A stretch of 64,000 nt of DNA from Anthropogastromicrobium sp052273485 (GTDB lineage Bacteria; Bacillota; Clostridia; Lachnospirales; Lachnospiraceae), in NCBI GenBank assembly GCA_052273485.1, contig DAVZID010000003.1, positions 44,169-108,168 on the forward strand. Reading direction: 5' to 3'. The position numbers were made by a program, and so were the translations under genes. The notes under the pieces were generated by a model. It worked only from the letters and a program-made list of their open reading frames with translations. It searched no databases and was not told the DNA's origin. Positions 16,745-25,179 of this stretch are shown here, in pieces (the first letter of the stretch is position 1; every line of letters starts with the position of its first letter).

Positions 16745-17986
16745 CTAATTTACAAGATCACTTGCTTTTTCATTCTTTGATAACGCCAAAAATCCAAGCA
16801 TTGTAATCAGTAAAAACTTAACGACATTGACGGCAAGAAGGCCCCATACAGCGCCCCAAATCTTGTAAAAATACATTGCCGGAACGACTGCTGCAAAGAA
16901 CAATACGGCATAGATCACACCCATGATCAGCTGATAGCGCTCTGGTGCAAAACGAAGCACAACGGTCATCATCGTATTGCTCATAAAGAAAAAGACCTGT
17001 CCGGCATTCGCCAGCAAGAACAGATTTTTGACAACCTCATAGTCCTCTCGATAAAAAAGAGAAACATAAATATGGGAGCCAACGGTTGTTCCTGCGATCA
17101 ATACGACTGCTAGCGCTGACAATGCGCCAAACACACCGGCTAACATCTTCTTTGTGATCTTGCCCTGATAGCGTGCCAGATGACCCGTAATTACCCCATT
17201 CAGCGGTGTGGAAATCAGTGAACTCATCTTTCCGACTGTGCTTGCGATGAAAAAATAATACGAAGCGGCATCTCCGGCTGTCATCGGCAGCACGACGCGG
17301 TCCGTGTATGTGACAAAATCAGATAATAGATACGCCGAAGAAAGGGATACACAGGTTCTTGCATCCTCCTTAAAGAAACGACTCTTTTCAAAAAATGGTC
17401 GCTTAAAGATGGTTCCCGTGATCGTGACAAATACTAATCCGAACACCTCTCCTAAAATAAAAATGCTGACCCATGAATGGCTAATCGGATACAGTGCCAT
17501 ACCAAGTGCATAGCCGACTGCAACAAGCAGGTAATAAAAGAAGAAGCCCCTGTAATTTAAGCGTAAGCGGTACTCCACATCGGCATAATAGCGAACCGTC
17601 GTCACAAAAATCAGCACACCGATGGAAACAGGAAGTGCGCCCGCGGTATCCTTTTTCACGCAAATTGCCACTACGGTGACGATCGCACAGAGTAATGCGG
17701 TGAATACTAAAAAACGGTTGTAGTCGCCATTTTTTGTCTCATGGCGTGTGGATGCCTTCATTCGGCCATAGTTGATACCGGAACCGACAGCCGATGCCAT
17801 CAGTCCCATGATTGCCGTAAAGAACAGCATTTTTCCGCTTCCATCTGCCCCCATGCGGCTTCTCAAAAACGGATATACCCCAAACGAAAGCGTCATATTC
17901 AGGATCATCAGCCCGGCAAGACTGTAAATCATATCCCCCGCAAACCGACGTAGGCCCGATTTTGCCTTTGGCTGCTTTTGCGTCAT
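16745..17986 (-). CDS. Wzx-like oligosaccharide flippase
   Basis: 413-residue membrane protein with about twelve hydrophobic segments and the MATE/Wzx-type layout of polysaccharide exporters. It should flip a lipid-linked repeat unit, or a lipid-linked sugar, across the membrane. It overlaps the end of licD by four bases (17983-17986), so the two are translationally coupled. It is somewhat shorter than many Wzx proteins (about 420-480). No polymerase of Wzy type is obvious next to it. Confidence 0.75.
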   Translation of the reverse strand: MTQKQPKAKSGLRRFAGDMIYSLAGLMILNMTLSFGVYPFLRSRMGADGSGKMLFFTAIMGLMASAVGSGINYGRMKASTRHETKNGDYNRFLVFTALLCAIVTVVAICVKKDTAGALPVSIGVLIFVTTVRYYADVEYRLRLNYRGFFFYYLLVAVGYALGMALYPISHSWVSIFILGEVFGLVFVTITGTIFKRPFFEKSRFFKEDARTCVSLSSAYLLSDFVTYTDRVVLPMTAGDAASYYFFIASTVGKMSSLISTPLNGVITGHLARYQGKITKKMLAGVFGALSALAVVLIAGTTVGSHIYVSLFYREDYEVVKNLFLLANAGQVFFFMSNTMMTVVLRFAPERYQLIMGVIYAVLFFAAVVPAMYFYKIWGAVWGLLAVNVVKFLLITMLGFLALSKNEKASDLVN

Positions 17987-18876
17987 TGCTTCTTCTCTCC
18001 TTTATAGGATAAGGTGACAAACTTTGGATCGCAGTGCATCAACTCTCGCTCTCCTGCTGGTGTCGGTGTCATATAATCACCATACAGCATCGTAAGTGCC
18101 TCATGGTAACCGCATGGGCCCGGAAACTTTTCGCCATCCACCTCTAAGTCAACGGCATGATCAAACCACTCGGCCTTATAGATCTTTCCCAGATCCGGAA
18201 ACAGGCAGTTGCTGTAATAGCAACGCTTATACTTTTTGTTCTGACCGCGCTCCATTTTGCTGATCGCATCGTACCAGTGAACGAGCGTCTTTACTGGGAA
18301 TAGGCGTCCAATCACAGAAAGAATCGCAACTACAATCTTGGATGCACCCTTGTACTCAGATAGATCCAACTTGTAGCGACGTCCCATGCACATGCCATAC
18401 ACAAGAATCAGCAATGCATGACAAAATTTGTGCTTGAGCATGTTATCGGAAACATCGTCAACGATAAAGATATCGGTGCGCATGTGGTTGTGAATGCCAT
18501 TTCCATAATATTTCTGCTCCGCATTGTTCTCACGCATCGTTGAATCCAGCATGACAACACGCGGCACAAAATCATAAAATGCGCCATTTAACTCGTCCGG
18601 CTCTACATAGACAAAGCCATCTTTGAGTTCGGTGCGCGCTACTTTACGGAATACCTCGAAATCTTTTCTCGTCATTGCGATATCCGCGTCGTCATCCCAC
18701 GGAATATCGGATTTTTCGCGCACCGCACCGATCAGATTTCCACTGTCTAAAAAATAATTCAAATGATACTTCTCACAGACGCGCCCTACCTCACGAAAGA
18801 TAATATGATTTCCCTCGTGAATGAGCTTTAACGCATCTTGTGTTGTCTTGTCAAATTCCACTTTTCTTCCTCTCAT
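17983..18876 (-). CDS. licD: LicD family phosphotransferase
   Basis: 297-residue cytoplasmic protein of the LicD/fukutin nucleotidyltransferase-like fold. These enzymes transfer a phospho-group, classically phosphocholine from CDP-choline, to a glycan. The diagnostic segment DSGNLIGAVR (44-53) and the metal-binding WDDDADI (60-66) are intact. No licA, licB or licC stands beside it, so the donor is unknown. The kinase, HAD and nucleotidyltransferase genes at 30.1-32.7 kb could make one. It overlaps both neighbours by four bases. Confidence 0.88.
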   Translation of the reverse strand: MRGRKVEFDKTTQDALKLIHEGNHIIFREVGRVCEKYHLNYFLDSGNLIGAVREKSDIPWDDDADIAMTRKDFEVFRKVARTELKDGFVYVEPDELNGAFYDFVPRVVMLDSTMRENNAEQKYYGNGIHNHMRTDIFIVDDVSDNMLKHKFCHALLILVYGMCMGRRYKLDLSEYKGASKIVVAILSVIGRLFPVKTLVHWYDAISKMERGQNKKYKRCYYSNCLFPDLGKIYKAEWFDHAVDLEVDGEKFPGPCGYHEALTMLYGDYMTPTPAGERELMHCDPKFVTLSYKGEKKQ

Positions 18877-19937
18877 TCGGCTGTCTCTGTCTTATCTGCA
18901 TTCGCTGCCTTATCTGCATTCTCTGTCTTATTTACATACTCTGTGTTAGTTGCATTTTCTGTGTTATCTGCATTGTCTGTATTATCTGCATTGTCAGATG
19001 CTTCTGCAAAATTCAGGCGCTCGTCCTCTACGACAAGCGGACGCTTCTTTACGCGGTCATTGATGCTCATGATATACTCACCAATCATACCAATAAAGAA
19101 CAGCTGCATGGAACCGAGCAGACAGGTGACAATCAAAAGCGGTGCCATACCTGCCGGGAAGTTGTCCCAGAACAGAAGCTTTAAGATCAGATAGATGATG
19201 GCAACAATCAAGCTAATACAGCCGACGGTCATACCAATAAAGGTTGCCAGGCGAAGTCCTACCTTCGTGTAGGAGGTGATGCTTAACATGGCGGCATCGT
19301 ACAGGCGATAGAAGTTGTTGCTTGTCTTTCCCGCACGTCTCTTTGGCTGCTCGTACGGAATTTCCTTTCGCTTAAAGCCAAGCTCCGCTACGATGCCTCG
19401 CAAAAACGGTGTTGGATCGTCGAGCTCTCTCATGACATTGATAAACTTTTTGTCATAGAGACCAAAACCGGTAAACTGCTCGATCTGCTCCACATCGGAG
19501 AGCTTTTTGATTAATTTATAGTAACAGCCGCGAAGCCAGTACATGATCTTATTTTCCTGGCTGGACTTTTTGATTCCAATTACAATTTTGTACCCGTTCT
19601 CCCACTCTTTTACATACTTTGGGATCATCTCGACCGGATCCTGAAAATCGGCAGCCATTAACACCGTGGCATCTCCTGTCGTCTGGAGCATGGCGTAGTA
19701 CGGTGAGTTGAACTGTCCGAAATTTTTCGCATTAAAAATTCCCTTGATTCCCTTATCCTCTGCGCAGAGCTTTCGGATAATGTCTCTTGTCCTGTCTTTT
19801 GAATCGTTGTCGATAAAAAGGATTTCATAGCGGTAGGCTGGAAGATCCTTTTTGAATGTTTCGCGAAGCGCATCGGCCATCGCCTGAACATTTTCCTCTT
19901 CGTTATAACAGGGCACTACAATACTGATTATTTTCAT
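18873..19937 (-). CDS. Family 2 glycosyltransferase with membrane tail and repeat C-terminus
   Basis: 354-residue GT2 enzyme of the DPM1/ArnC/GtrB type. It should move a sugar from a nucleotide donor onto undecaprenyl phosphate. The N-terminal GT-A domain shows VVPCYNEEENV (7-17), FIDNDSKD, and the DXD-like AADFQDP. Two membrane segments follow (about 237-297). The last 39 residues are a low-complexity tail of six six-residue units (NADNTE-like) encoded by 18-base tandem repeats. It overlaps licD by four bases. Confidence 0.88.
   Translation of the reverse strand: MKIISIVVPCYNEEENVQAMADALRETFKKDLPAYRYEILFIDNDSKDRTRDIIRKLCAEDKGIKGIFNAKNFGQFNSPYYAMLQTTGDATVLMAADFQDPVEMIPKYVKEWENGYKIVIGIKKSSQENKIMYWLRGCYYKLIKKLSDVEQIEQFTGFGLYDKKFINVMRELDDPTPFLRGIVAELGFKRKEIPYEQPKRRAGKTSNNFYRLYDAAMLSITSYTKVGLRLATFIGMTVGCISLIVAIIYLILKLLFWDNFPAGMAPLLIVTCLLGSMQLFFIGMIGEYIMSINDRVKKRPLVVEDERLNFAEASDNADNTDNADNTENATNTEYVNKTENADKAANADKTETAE
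18885..18992 (-). repeat. 18-base minisatellite in the GT2 gene
   Basis: Six imperfect in-frame copies of an 18-base unit coding for NAD(N/K)TE-type hexapeptides at the C-terminus. Copy-number change would alter tail length without breaking the frame. Confidence 0.75.
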
Positions 19938-19967
19938 GAATGTGCCTTCTAACTTTCTTTTTCATAA

Positions 19968-21029
19968 TTACTCCATCGTAACCATCACTTTAATTAGGTC
20001 GGCGGGCTTGTCACGCATCAGATAAAGCGCCTTTTCGACCTGATCGAGTCCGTGAAGGTGATGGGTGACGAGCTTCTCTGGATGGATTCTGCCGTACTGT
20101 ACCATTGAGAGCATACGCTCAATACGCGCACGGCCACCCTCTGCCAACTCGGTGCGGATGGTTTTTCCTGCCATACCGCGTCCACCGGAGAATTTTGGAA
20201 ATGGCAGATTTCCAGTTCCACCAAAATAGTTGACGTTGGAGACGGTTCCGATGCCGTAGCGCACCATGTCGATTGCCTGTGCGAATACCTCATCGCTTCC
20301 GCCGCAGATGATGACGCTGTCGGCACCGACGCCATCTGTGCGCTCCATCACTTGCTGCACAATATCACCGTTTTTATAACTTAGTACTTCAGTCGCGCCA
20401 AATTCATAGGCTGTCTTGACGCAAAGTGGTCTGCTGCCGACGGCAAGGATTCTTGCTGCGCCTAAATGTGCGGCTCCTGCTACGGCCATCAGTCCGATCG
20501 GGCCGATTCCCATGACGACGACGGTATCACCAAATTTGATGTTCGCATTCTGCGCGCCGGTAAAACCCGTTGTCACAACATCTACACACATCAGTGCCTG
20601 CTCTAAGCTGACACCTTCTGGAATCTTCGCGAGTGTCGTGTCCGCATCTGGAATCAGAAAACACTCGGCAAAAACACCCGGCTGGCTGCGTCCGAGCTGA
20701 TGACCAGAAAATGGTGCAGAGGCATGCTTAAAATTATGCTCTTGAATGCTCTTTGCACGCCAATCCGGTGTAATCGCCGGTACTGCGACCAATTCGCCCG
20801 GTACAAAATCATTCACATACTCGCCGACTTCCAGCACACGCGCCACGCACTCGTGACCGAGTACCAAATTCGGTGCTTTTCGGGAGCCACCGCCAAAAAC
20901 GGTGTGGACATCCGATGAACACGGTGCGACAGCAACCGGCTTTAAGATGGCTCCATATGGAGTCAGCACCGGCTCTGGAACCTGCTCATAGCCGACAACG
21001 CCCGGCTCTTTTAATACAAATGCCTTCAT
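19968..21029 (-). CDS. NADP-dependent secondary-alcohol dehydrogenase-like MDR enzyme
   Basis: 353-residue zinc medium-chain dehydrogenase close in pattern to the clostridial/Thermoanaerobacter secondary alcohol dehydrogenases. Catalytic zinc ligands C37, H59 and D150 fall at the same numbers as in TbADH, with E60. The NADP-selecting residues G198, S199, R200 and Y218 are also conserved. The four structural-zinc cysteines are absent, as in that subfamily. Those enzymes reduce methyl ketones. Inside a CDP-sugar operon with a ThDP enzyme, the likely job is reduction of an acetyl-like branch on the sugar; this is inference. Confidence 0.85.
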   Translation of the reverse strand: MKAFVLKEPGVVGYEQVPEPVLTPYGAILKPVAVAPCSSDVHTVFGGGSRKAPNLVLGHECVARVLEVGEYVNDFVPGELVAVPAITPDWRAKSIQEHNFKHASAPFSGHQLGRSQPGVFAECFLIPDADTTLAKIPEGVSLEQALMCVDVVTTGFTGAQNANIKFGDTVVVMGIGPIGLMAVAGAAHLGAARILAVGSRPLCVKTAYEFGATEVLSYKNGDIVQQVMERTDGVGADSVIICGGSDEVFAQAIDMVRYGIGTVSNVNYFGGTGNLPFPKFSGGRGMAGKTIRTELAEGGRARIERMLSMVQYGRIHPEKLVTHHLHGLDQVEKALYLMRDKPADLIKVMVTME

Positions 21030-21063
21030 AGATCAATAACCATGCCTTTCTGAATCGTTACAT

Positions 21064-22233
21064 TTATTTCAATAATTCTTCTATTTTATTACTGCGGATC
21101 GCAAAGATACGCACCGCCTCTTGGAAACGATCGCGAATTACATTTGCAATCTCATCAGTGTAACCCGGCGCTGCGATCAAAATTGCATCTGGTGAATTTC
21201 TCAATGCATCATTTGGCGAGATTATCACAAGATGCGATGCTGGCGCATATTTTCCATGCTTAAATGGCGCCGAATCAATGATGTATTCTGCCTTTTTGCC
21301 TAAGCAGGTCGTTGCCGCAAGTGTAAAGCCCTGGTGGCTTGCCCCCCATATCGCCAGCTGTTTTCCTTCTAATTTTTTAGAAAGCGTCTCCATCTGTGCG
21401 CGAATACTGGCTAAACTGTCACCAAGCGCTTTCATTTCTGGTGTAAAATCCCTCCATGAGGTTATCTGCTGAATCGGCTCTTTTGTCTTTCGCACCATCA
21501 CGGAGAGCGTATCACGGTTGATCATCTCCTTGCTTTCCACAACAAAACCATTCTGATTGAGCAGATAGGTCAGCGAATCAAACGTGTAGTACGCTAAATG
21601 ATCGTGAATCAACTCATAATAGGTGTTATGATCCGTGATGTACTCAAAACTTGGCACCGTGATCAGACCCACGCCGTCCTCTGTCAAGTTGTTGTACAGA
21701 CAGGTCAGCATGACATCTGGCGATGGCTGATGCTCCAAAAAATTAAAGGACAAAAATGCATCAAATGGTCCATTTGCAAGCTGTTGGTCTGGTTTTTCTG
21801 TAAAATCATCGGTAACAGCAAGACCGCTCTCTCTTGCAATTTCTGCCAACTCTGGATCATGTTCAATGCCATATCCTTTTACTGGAAATTCCTGTAATAC
21901 ACGAAGAAATTCGCCTCTGCCACAGCCAGCCTCGATGATCTTCTTTCCTTCTAAGTGATAGCGGTCGATAAACTCCTGATACTGACGGCGACGCAGCTTT
22001 ACCATCGTAGTGGAATAGCCACCTGCACGGATAACATCGCGATAATACGCTACCGGCTCACAGTCAAACTGAATCAAACCACATTTTTTGCACTGGCATA
22101 ATGGCAGATGGATTCCTCTTTCATTTTTTACTTGTTCTTTATCCGGCATGTGCTGTGCCGCTGCCGGCATATTGTCAAATGCAATGATCTCGGTTCCTGC
22201 CAGAGATGCCTTGCATGAAATGCATTTTCCCAT
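21064..22233 (-). CDS. Zinc-finger SAM-dependent sugar methyltransferase
   Basis: 389-residue methyltransferase with three parts. The N-terminal zinc-binding domain has C4, C7 and CQCKKC at about 44-49. The Rossmann SAM domain carries the motif IIEAGCGRGEFL. The C-terminal domain (ending with LAIWGASHQGFTL and IDSAPFKHGKYAP) is typical of deoxysugar C-methyltransferases (TylC3/NovU group). The start is set at the ATG at 22231-22233, which opens directly into the Cys motif; upstream ATGs lack a better ribosome site. In this operon it probably methylates the CDP-deoxysugar or a derivative. C- versus O-methylation cannot be told from sequence. Confidence 0.8.
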   Translation of the reverse strand: MGKCISCKASLAGTEIIAFDNMPAAAQHMPDKEQVKNERGIHLPLCQCKKCGLIQFDCEPVAYYRDVIRAGGYSTTMVKLRRRQYQEFIDRYHLEGKKIIEAGCGRGEFLRVLQEFPVKGYGIEHDPELAEIARESGLAVTDDFTEKPDQQLANGPFDAFLSFNFLEHQPSPDVMLTCLYNNLTEDGVGLITVPSFEYITDHNTYYELIHDHLAYYTFDSLTYLLNQNGFVVESKEMINRDTLSVMVRKTKEPIQQITSWRDFTPEMKALGDSLASIRAQMETLSKKLEGKQLAIWGASHQGFTLAATTCLGKKAEYIIDSAPFKHGKYAPASHLVIISPNDALRNSPDAILIAAPGYTDEIANVIRDRFQEAVRIFAIRSNKIEELLK

Positions 22234-22274
22234 AGTTAACATGCCTTTCCCAAAAATCAAATTTGCCTCATATA

Positions 22275-22311
22275 CTCGATTCGTTTCGATTTGTTTCGAT
22301 TCGTTATCGAG
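22275..22311. repeat. Short repeats between SDR and methyltransferase genes
   Basis: CTCGAT (22275-22280) and ATCGAG (22306-22311) enclose repeated TTTCGATT/TCGATTCG units, three overlapping copies on either strand. Within the operon; it could form a hairpin. Confidence 0.4.
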
Positions 22312-22332
22312 GCGACTTCGTAAAACTTTCGC

Positions 22333-23280
22333 TCACATAAGCATCATTTGGATTCCCTGCTCAAAGGAAATCTCCTGATGAAATCCAGTCGCCTCTTTTA
22401 ATTTGGTGATATCCGGTGCAAGTGAAGTTACCCCCTCGGCGTTTGGCGGTCGTTTGCCATACTGGCACTCGCCTTGTCCACCGCACAGCGCATGAATCGT
22501 CTCGATATACTCGCGAAGTGGCCTCGTATCCTCCCCTGCTACGTTATACACACCTGCTGGTGCATCACCTGTTAAAAGCAGAAGAAGTGCACGAATCGCG
22601 TCGGTGATATAGAGATAATTCCACAGCTGCGTGCACGCGCCAAGTTCCATCACGCCTCCGCCTTGGAACGTGCGAATCGCGCTTGCAACAAGCGACCACG
22701 GATGATCGCCAGGACCATACACAGAAAAGACGCGCGTATGAATGTACGAAATGCCAAGCTCTTTCGCGCGCGCAGATGCAAGTTGTCCTACTTTCGCTTT
22801 GGCCTTTCCATACTCAGAAAGCGGATGCAGCTCATCTGTCTCGCACATTGTTGTGTTTCGCACGCCGTACTCTGCTTGTGAACCACAAAAAAGGAAACGC
22901 TTACAGTGCACGGCAGCTGCCGCCTCGAGCGCGTCAAGCGCATACACGGCATTCATTGACTGTATATCAACCAGCTTTCGGTTATCGCTTCCAGAGCCAT
23001 CCCAGCCAAGATGCAGCCAGTAATCCGCCCGCCCCAAATCATGGAACCATTTCTGCCCGATTTGTTTCGCCAACTGAATATTTGTTGTAAATTCTTTGAG
23101 GTTGCTTAACTCACACTCAATAATGTCAAGCTGCTCTTTTTGGGGAATCATTTGCTCTAAATTTTTGCGGCCTGCCGAATTTGGACGAATCAGTGCGCAA
23201 ACTTCAAAGTCCTGGTCGGCAAGTGCCTGTACGGCATGGCTTCCGATGAAGCTTGTCGCTCCTGTTACTATTACACGCAT
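22333..23280 (-). CDS. NAD(P)-dependent SDR-type nucleotide-sugar reductase/epimerase
   Basis: 315-residue extended SDR protein. The nucleotide-binding motif TGATSFIG is at 6-13, the catalytic YGKAK at about 155, and a VFSVYGPG-type segment follows. It resembles CDP-sugar 4-ketoreductases (CDP-abequose/tyvelose-type, YerF-like) as well as generic epimerases. Placed directly after the ThDP enzyme in the operon, it probably reduces a keto group of the CDP-sugar. Which carbon it acts on cannot be read from the sequence. Confidence 0.75.
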   Translation of the reverse strand: MRVIVTGATSFIGSHAVQALADQDFEVCALIRPNSAGRKNLEQMIPQKEQLDIIECELSNLKEFTTNIQLAKQIGQKWFHDLGRADYWLHLGWDGSGSDNRKLVDIQSMNAVYALDALEAAAAVHCKRFLFCGSQAEYGVRNTTMCETDELHPLSEYGKAKAKVGQLASARAKELGISYIHTRVFSVYGPGDHPWSLVASAIRTFQGGGVMELGACTQLWNYLYITDAIRALLLLLTGDAPAGVYNVAGEDTRPLREYIETIHALCGGQGECQYGKRPPNAEGVTSLAPDITKLKEATGFHQEISFEQGIQMMLM

Positions 23281-23322
23281 ATATTACTCCTAGCTGTTTC
23301 TTTCTGTCGAGAAGTCGTAAAA

Positions 23323-25176
23323 TTACGCTTCGGAAGACCAGCGCATATTCTTTTTCAGTTCTTCTTCTGAAAGGAATGGTGCTAAATCCTCGAGTGGTGC
23401 AGAAACCATACTGCCATCCGGCATCGGCTTTGACGCCGCCTTTGGCTCAAACTTCTGCTCCATATCTACCATAATCTCGCAGATTGCCGGTCCTTTGATG
23501 GCAAGTGTCTTTTCAATTCCCTCACCGAGCGCATCGTTACTCTCGATGCGGACAAATGGAAAGCCATAAGCCGGTGCTAACTTTGCCATATCTGGGAAGC
23601 TAAGGTCACCACTATCGGTTCCGATACCGATGAGCGGCTTGCCAAAGTAGTTGTTCTGTGTCTGGCGGATCGAATGATAACCACCATTGTTGATCAAGAA
23701 AATCTTAATCGGGTACTGATGATGGATAATCGTCTGTAATTCCTGAAGGTTCATCTGAATGCTGCCGTCTCCGGTCACGCAAATGATATCCTGCTCTGGT
23801 TCGCCAGTCTCCTTGCAGTAGCGCTCGTTTGCCACGCACGCACCGATCGCTGCCGGAAGGTCATAGCCCATGGATGCAATCGCAGAGTTTGTGATAAAGC
23901 GCTGTCCCTTCTTGATGACATAGCCGTGACCGCCAACCACACACGCGGAGCCATTTCCAACAACGGTAATCTGGCCCTCATTTAAGCGACGGCTCTCTTC
24001 CTTAATAAAGGCATAGACATTGGCTGGTGCGGTCTGCTCATAGTGCTTTGGCTGTACAACTGGATAGTCTTTCTTCCAGTTCTCACAAACCTGGCGCCAC
24101 TCATCACCATTAAAAAGAGTTTCGCCGTCTGCAAGCAGCTCGTCCAATCGCTTGTCGAGCTTTTCAAGCAGCTCCTTTGCGTCCGCCCACACTGGCATCT
24201 CCACATGAAGCGATGGCTTCTTTAACTCCTCCGCGTCAATGTCATTCATGATGACAAAGGCATGTTTTGCCCATGATGGCCAATCATAATTGACCTGACG
24301 AATGCTTAAGCGGCTTCCAACAGACAATAACAGATCGCTGTTTTGCACGGCAAAATTTCCGGCACGGTCGCCCATGTTTCCGGCGCGTCCTGTATACAGT
24401 GGATGCTCATCCTCCATCAGATCAATGCTGTTCCATCCAGTCACAACCGGGATGCCAAGCTTGTCTACCACACGACGGAACACGTCAAATGCACCTGCAA
24501 TGCGAATTCCATTTCCAGCGTTAAATACCGGGCGCTTTGCCTCGCGGACTTTCTCAAGAATTGCATTCACCTGCTCGTCGGTGACCGATGGAATCACTGT
24601 CAAATCTTCCTTTGACGGATCATAGCCCTCTAACTCATCGGTCTCAATCATTGCACCCTGCACATTTAACGGAATGTCCAGCCAGCACGGACCCGGTCTT
24701 CCTGTCTGTGCCAGATAAAGTGCCTTCTCGACCACGTAACGGATCCGCTTTGGGTCGGTCACCATCTCGCAGTACTTTGTCATCGGTGCTACGCTCTTAC
24801 AAATATCATACTCCTGATCGCCAAATGCACGAATGCCAAGTCCAGTGCTTCTTGCAGTCACGTCATAGCGCACCTGACCGGAAATGATAAGCATCGGGAT
24901 GGAGTCAAGCCAGCCACCAGCGACGCCGGTAATCGCATTCGTTCCGCCCGGTCCCGTTGTGACACAGACGGCTGCGATACGGTTATGAATGCGCGCATAG
25001 CTCTCTGCTGCGATCGCACACGCCTGCTCGTGATGATTGTATACACAATGAAGTCCTGGCTCATGACCAAGTCCATCGTCAAGGTGCATCGCACCGCCTC
25101 CGGTGATCATAAACACGTCAGTGATTCCATTTTGAACCAACAGCTTCGCAATATAATTGGATACCTTCATTCTCAT
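23323..25176 (-). CDS. ThDP-dependent enzyme (acetolactate synthase-like, YerE-type candidate)
   Basis: 617-residue thiamin-diphosphate enzyme with the three-domain layout of acetohydroxyacid synthases. The catalytic glutamate is E50 (NHHEQACA), and the ThDP/Mg motif runs from GDGSIQMN to INNGGYH. The C-terminal segment PMPDGSMVSAPLEDLAPFL is, as I recall, typical of homologues in glycan loci rather than of IlvB. It lies three bases after the RfbH gene. In Yersinia the homologue YerE adds a two-carbon unit from pyruvate to C4 of CDP-3,6-dideoxy-4-keto-hexose. The adjacent RfbF-G-H set supplies just that substrate, so this role is likely but unproven. Confidence 0.82.
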   Translation of the reverse strand: MRMKVSNYIAKLLVQNGITDVFMITGGGAMHLDDGLGHEPGLHCVYNHHEQACAIAAESYARIHNRIAAVCVTTGPGGTNAITGVAGGWLDSIPMLIISGQVRYDVTARSTGLGIRAFGDQEYDICKSVAPMTKYCEMVTDPKRIRYVVEKALYLAQTGRPGPCWLDIPLNVQGAMIETDELEGYDPSKEDLTVIPSVTDEQVNAILEKVREAKRPVFNAGNGIRIAGAFDVFRRVVDKLGIPVVTGWNSIDLMEDEHPLYTGRAGNMGDRAGNFAVQNSDLLLSVGSRLSIRQVNYDWPSWAKHAFVIMNDIDAEELKKPSLHVEMPVWADAKELLEKLDKRLDELLADGETLFNGDEWRQVCENWKKDYPVVQPKHYEQTAPANVYAFIKEESRRLNEGQITVVGNGSACVVGGHGYVIKKGQRFITNSAIASMGYDLPAAIGACVANERYCKETGEPEQDIICVTGDGSIQMNLQELQTIIHHQYPIKIFLINNGGYHSIRQTQNNYFGKPLIGIGTDSGDLSFPDMAKLAPAYGFPFVRIESNDALGEGIEKTLAIKGPAICEIMVDMEQKFEPKAASKPMPDGSMVSAPLEDLAPFLSEEELKKNMRWSSEA

Positions 25177-25179
25177 AGA

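Noticed and set aside
19968..21029. Sorbitol or threonine dehydrogenase call for the MDR enzyme
   Set aside because: Structural-zinc cysteines are missing and the cofactor and zinc residues match the TbADH numbering exactly.
22234..22260. Upstream start of the zinc-finger methyltransferase
   Set aside because: Adds nine residues before the conserved Cys motif; the ATG at 22231-22233 fits the family better, though the ribosome sites are similar.
23323..25176. Housekeeping acetolactate synthase (IlvB)
   Set aside because: No ilvN/ilvH small subunit or other ilv gene adjacent, and the C-terminal segment and operon context fit the glycan-locus ThDP enzymes; a firm decision needs a tree.
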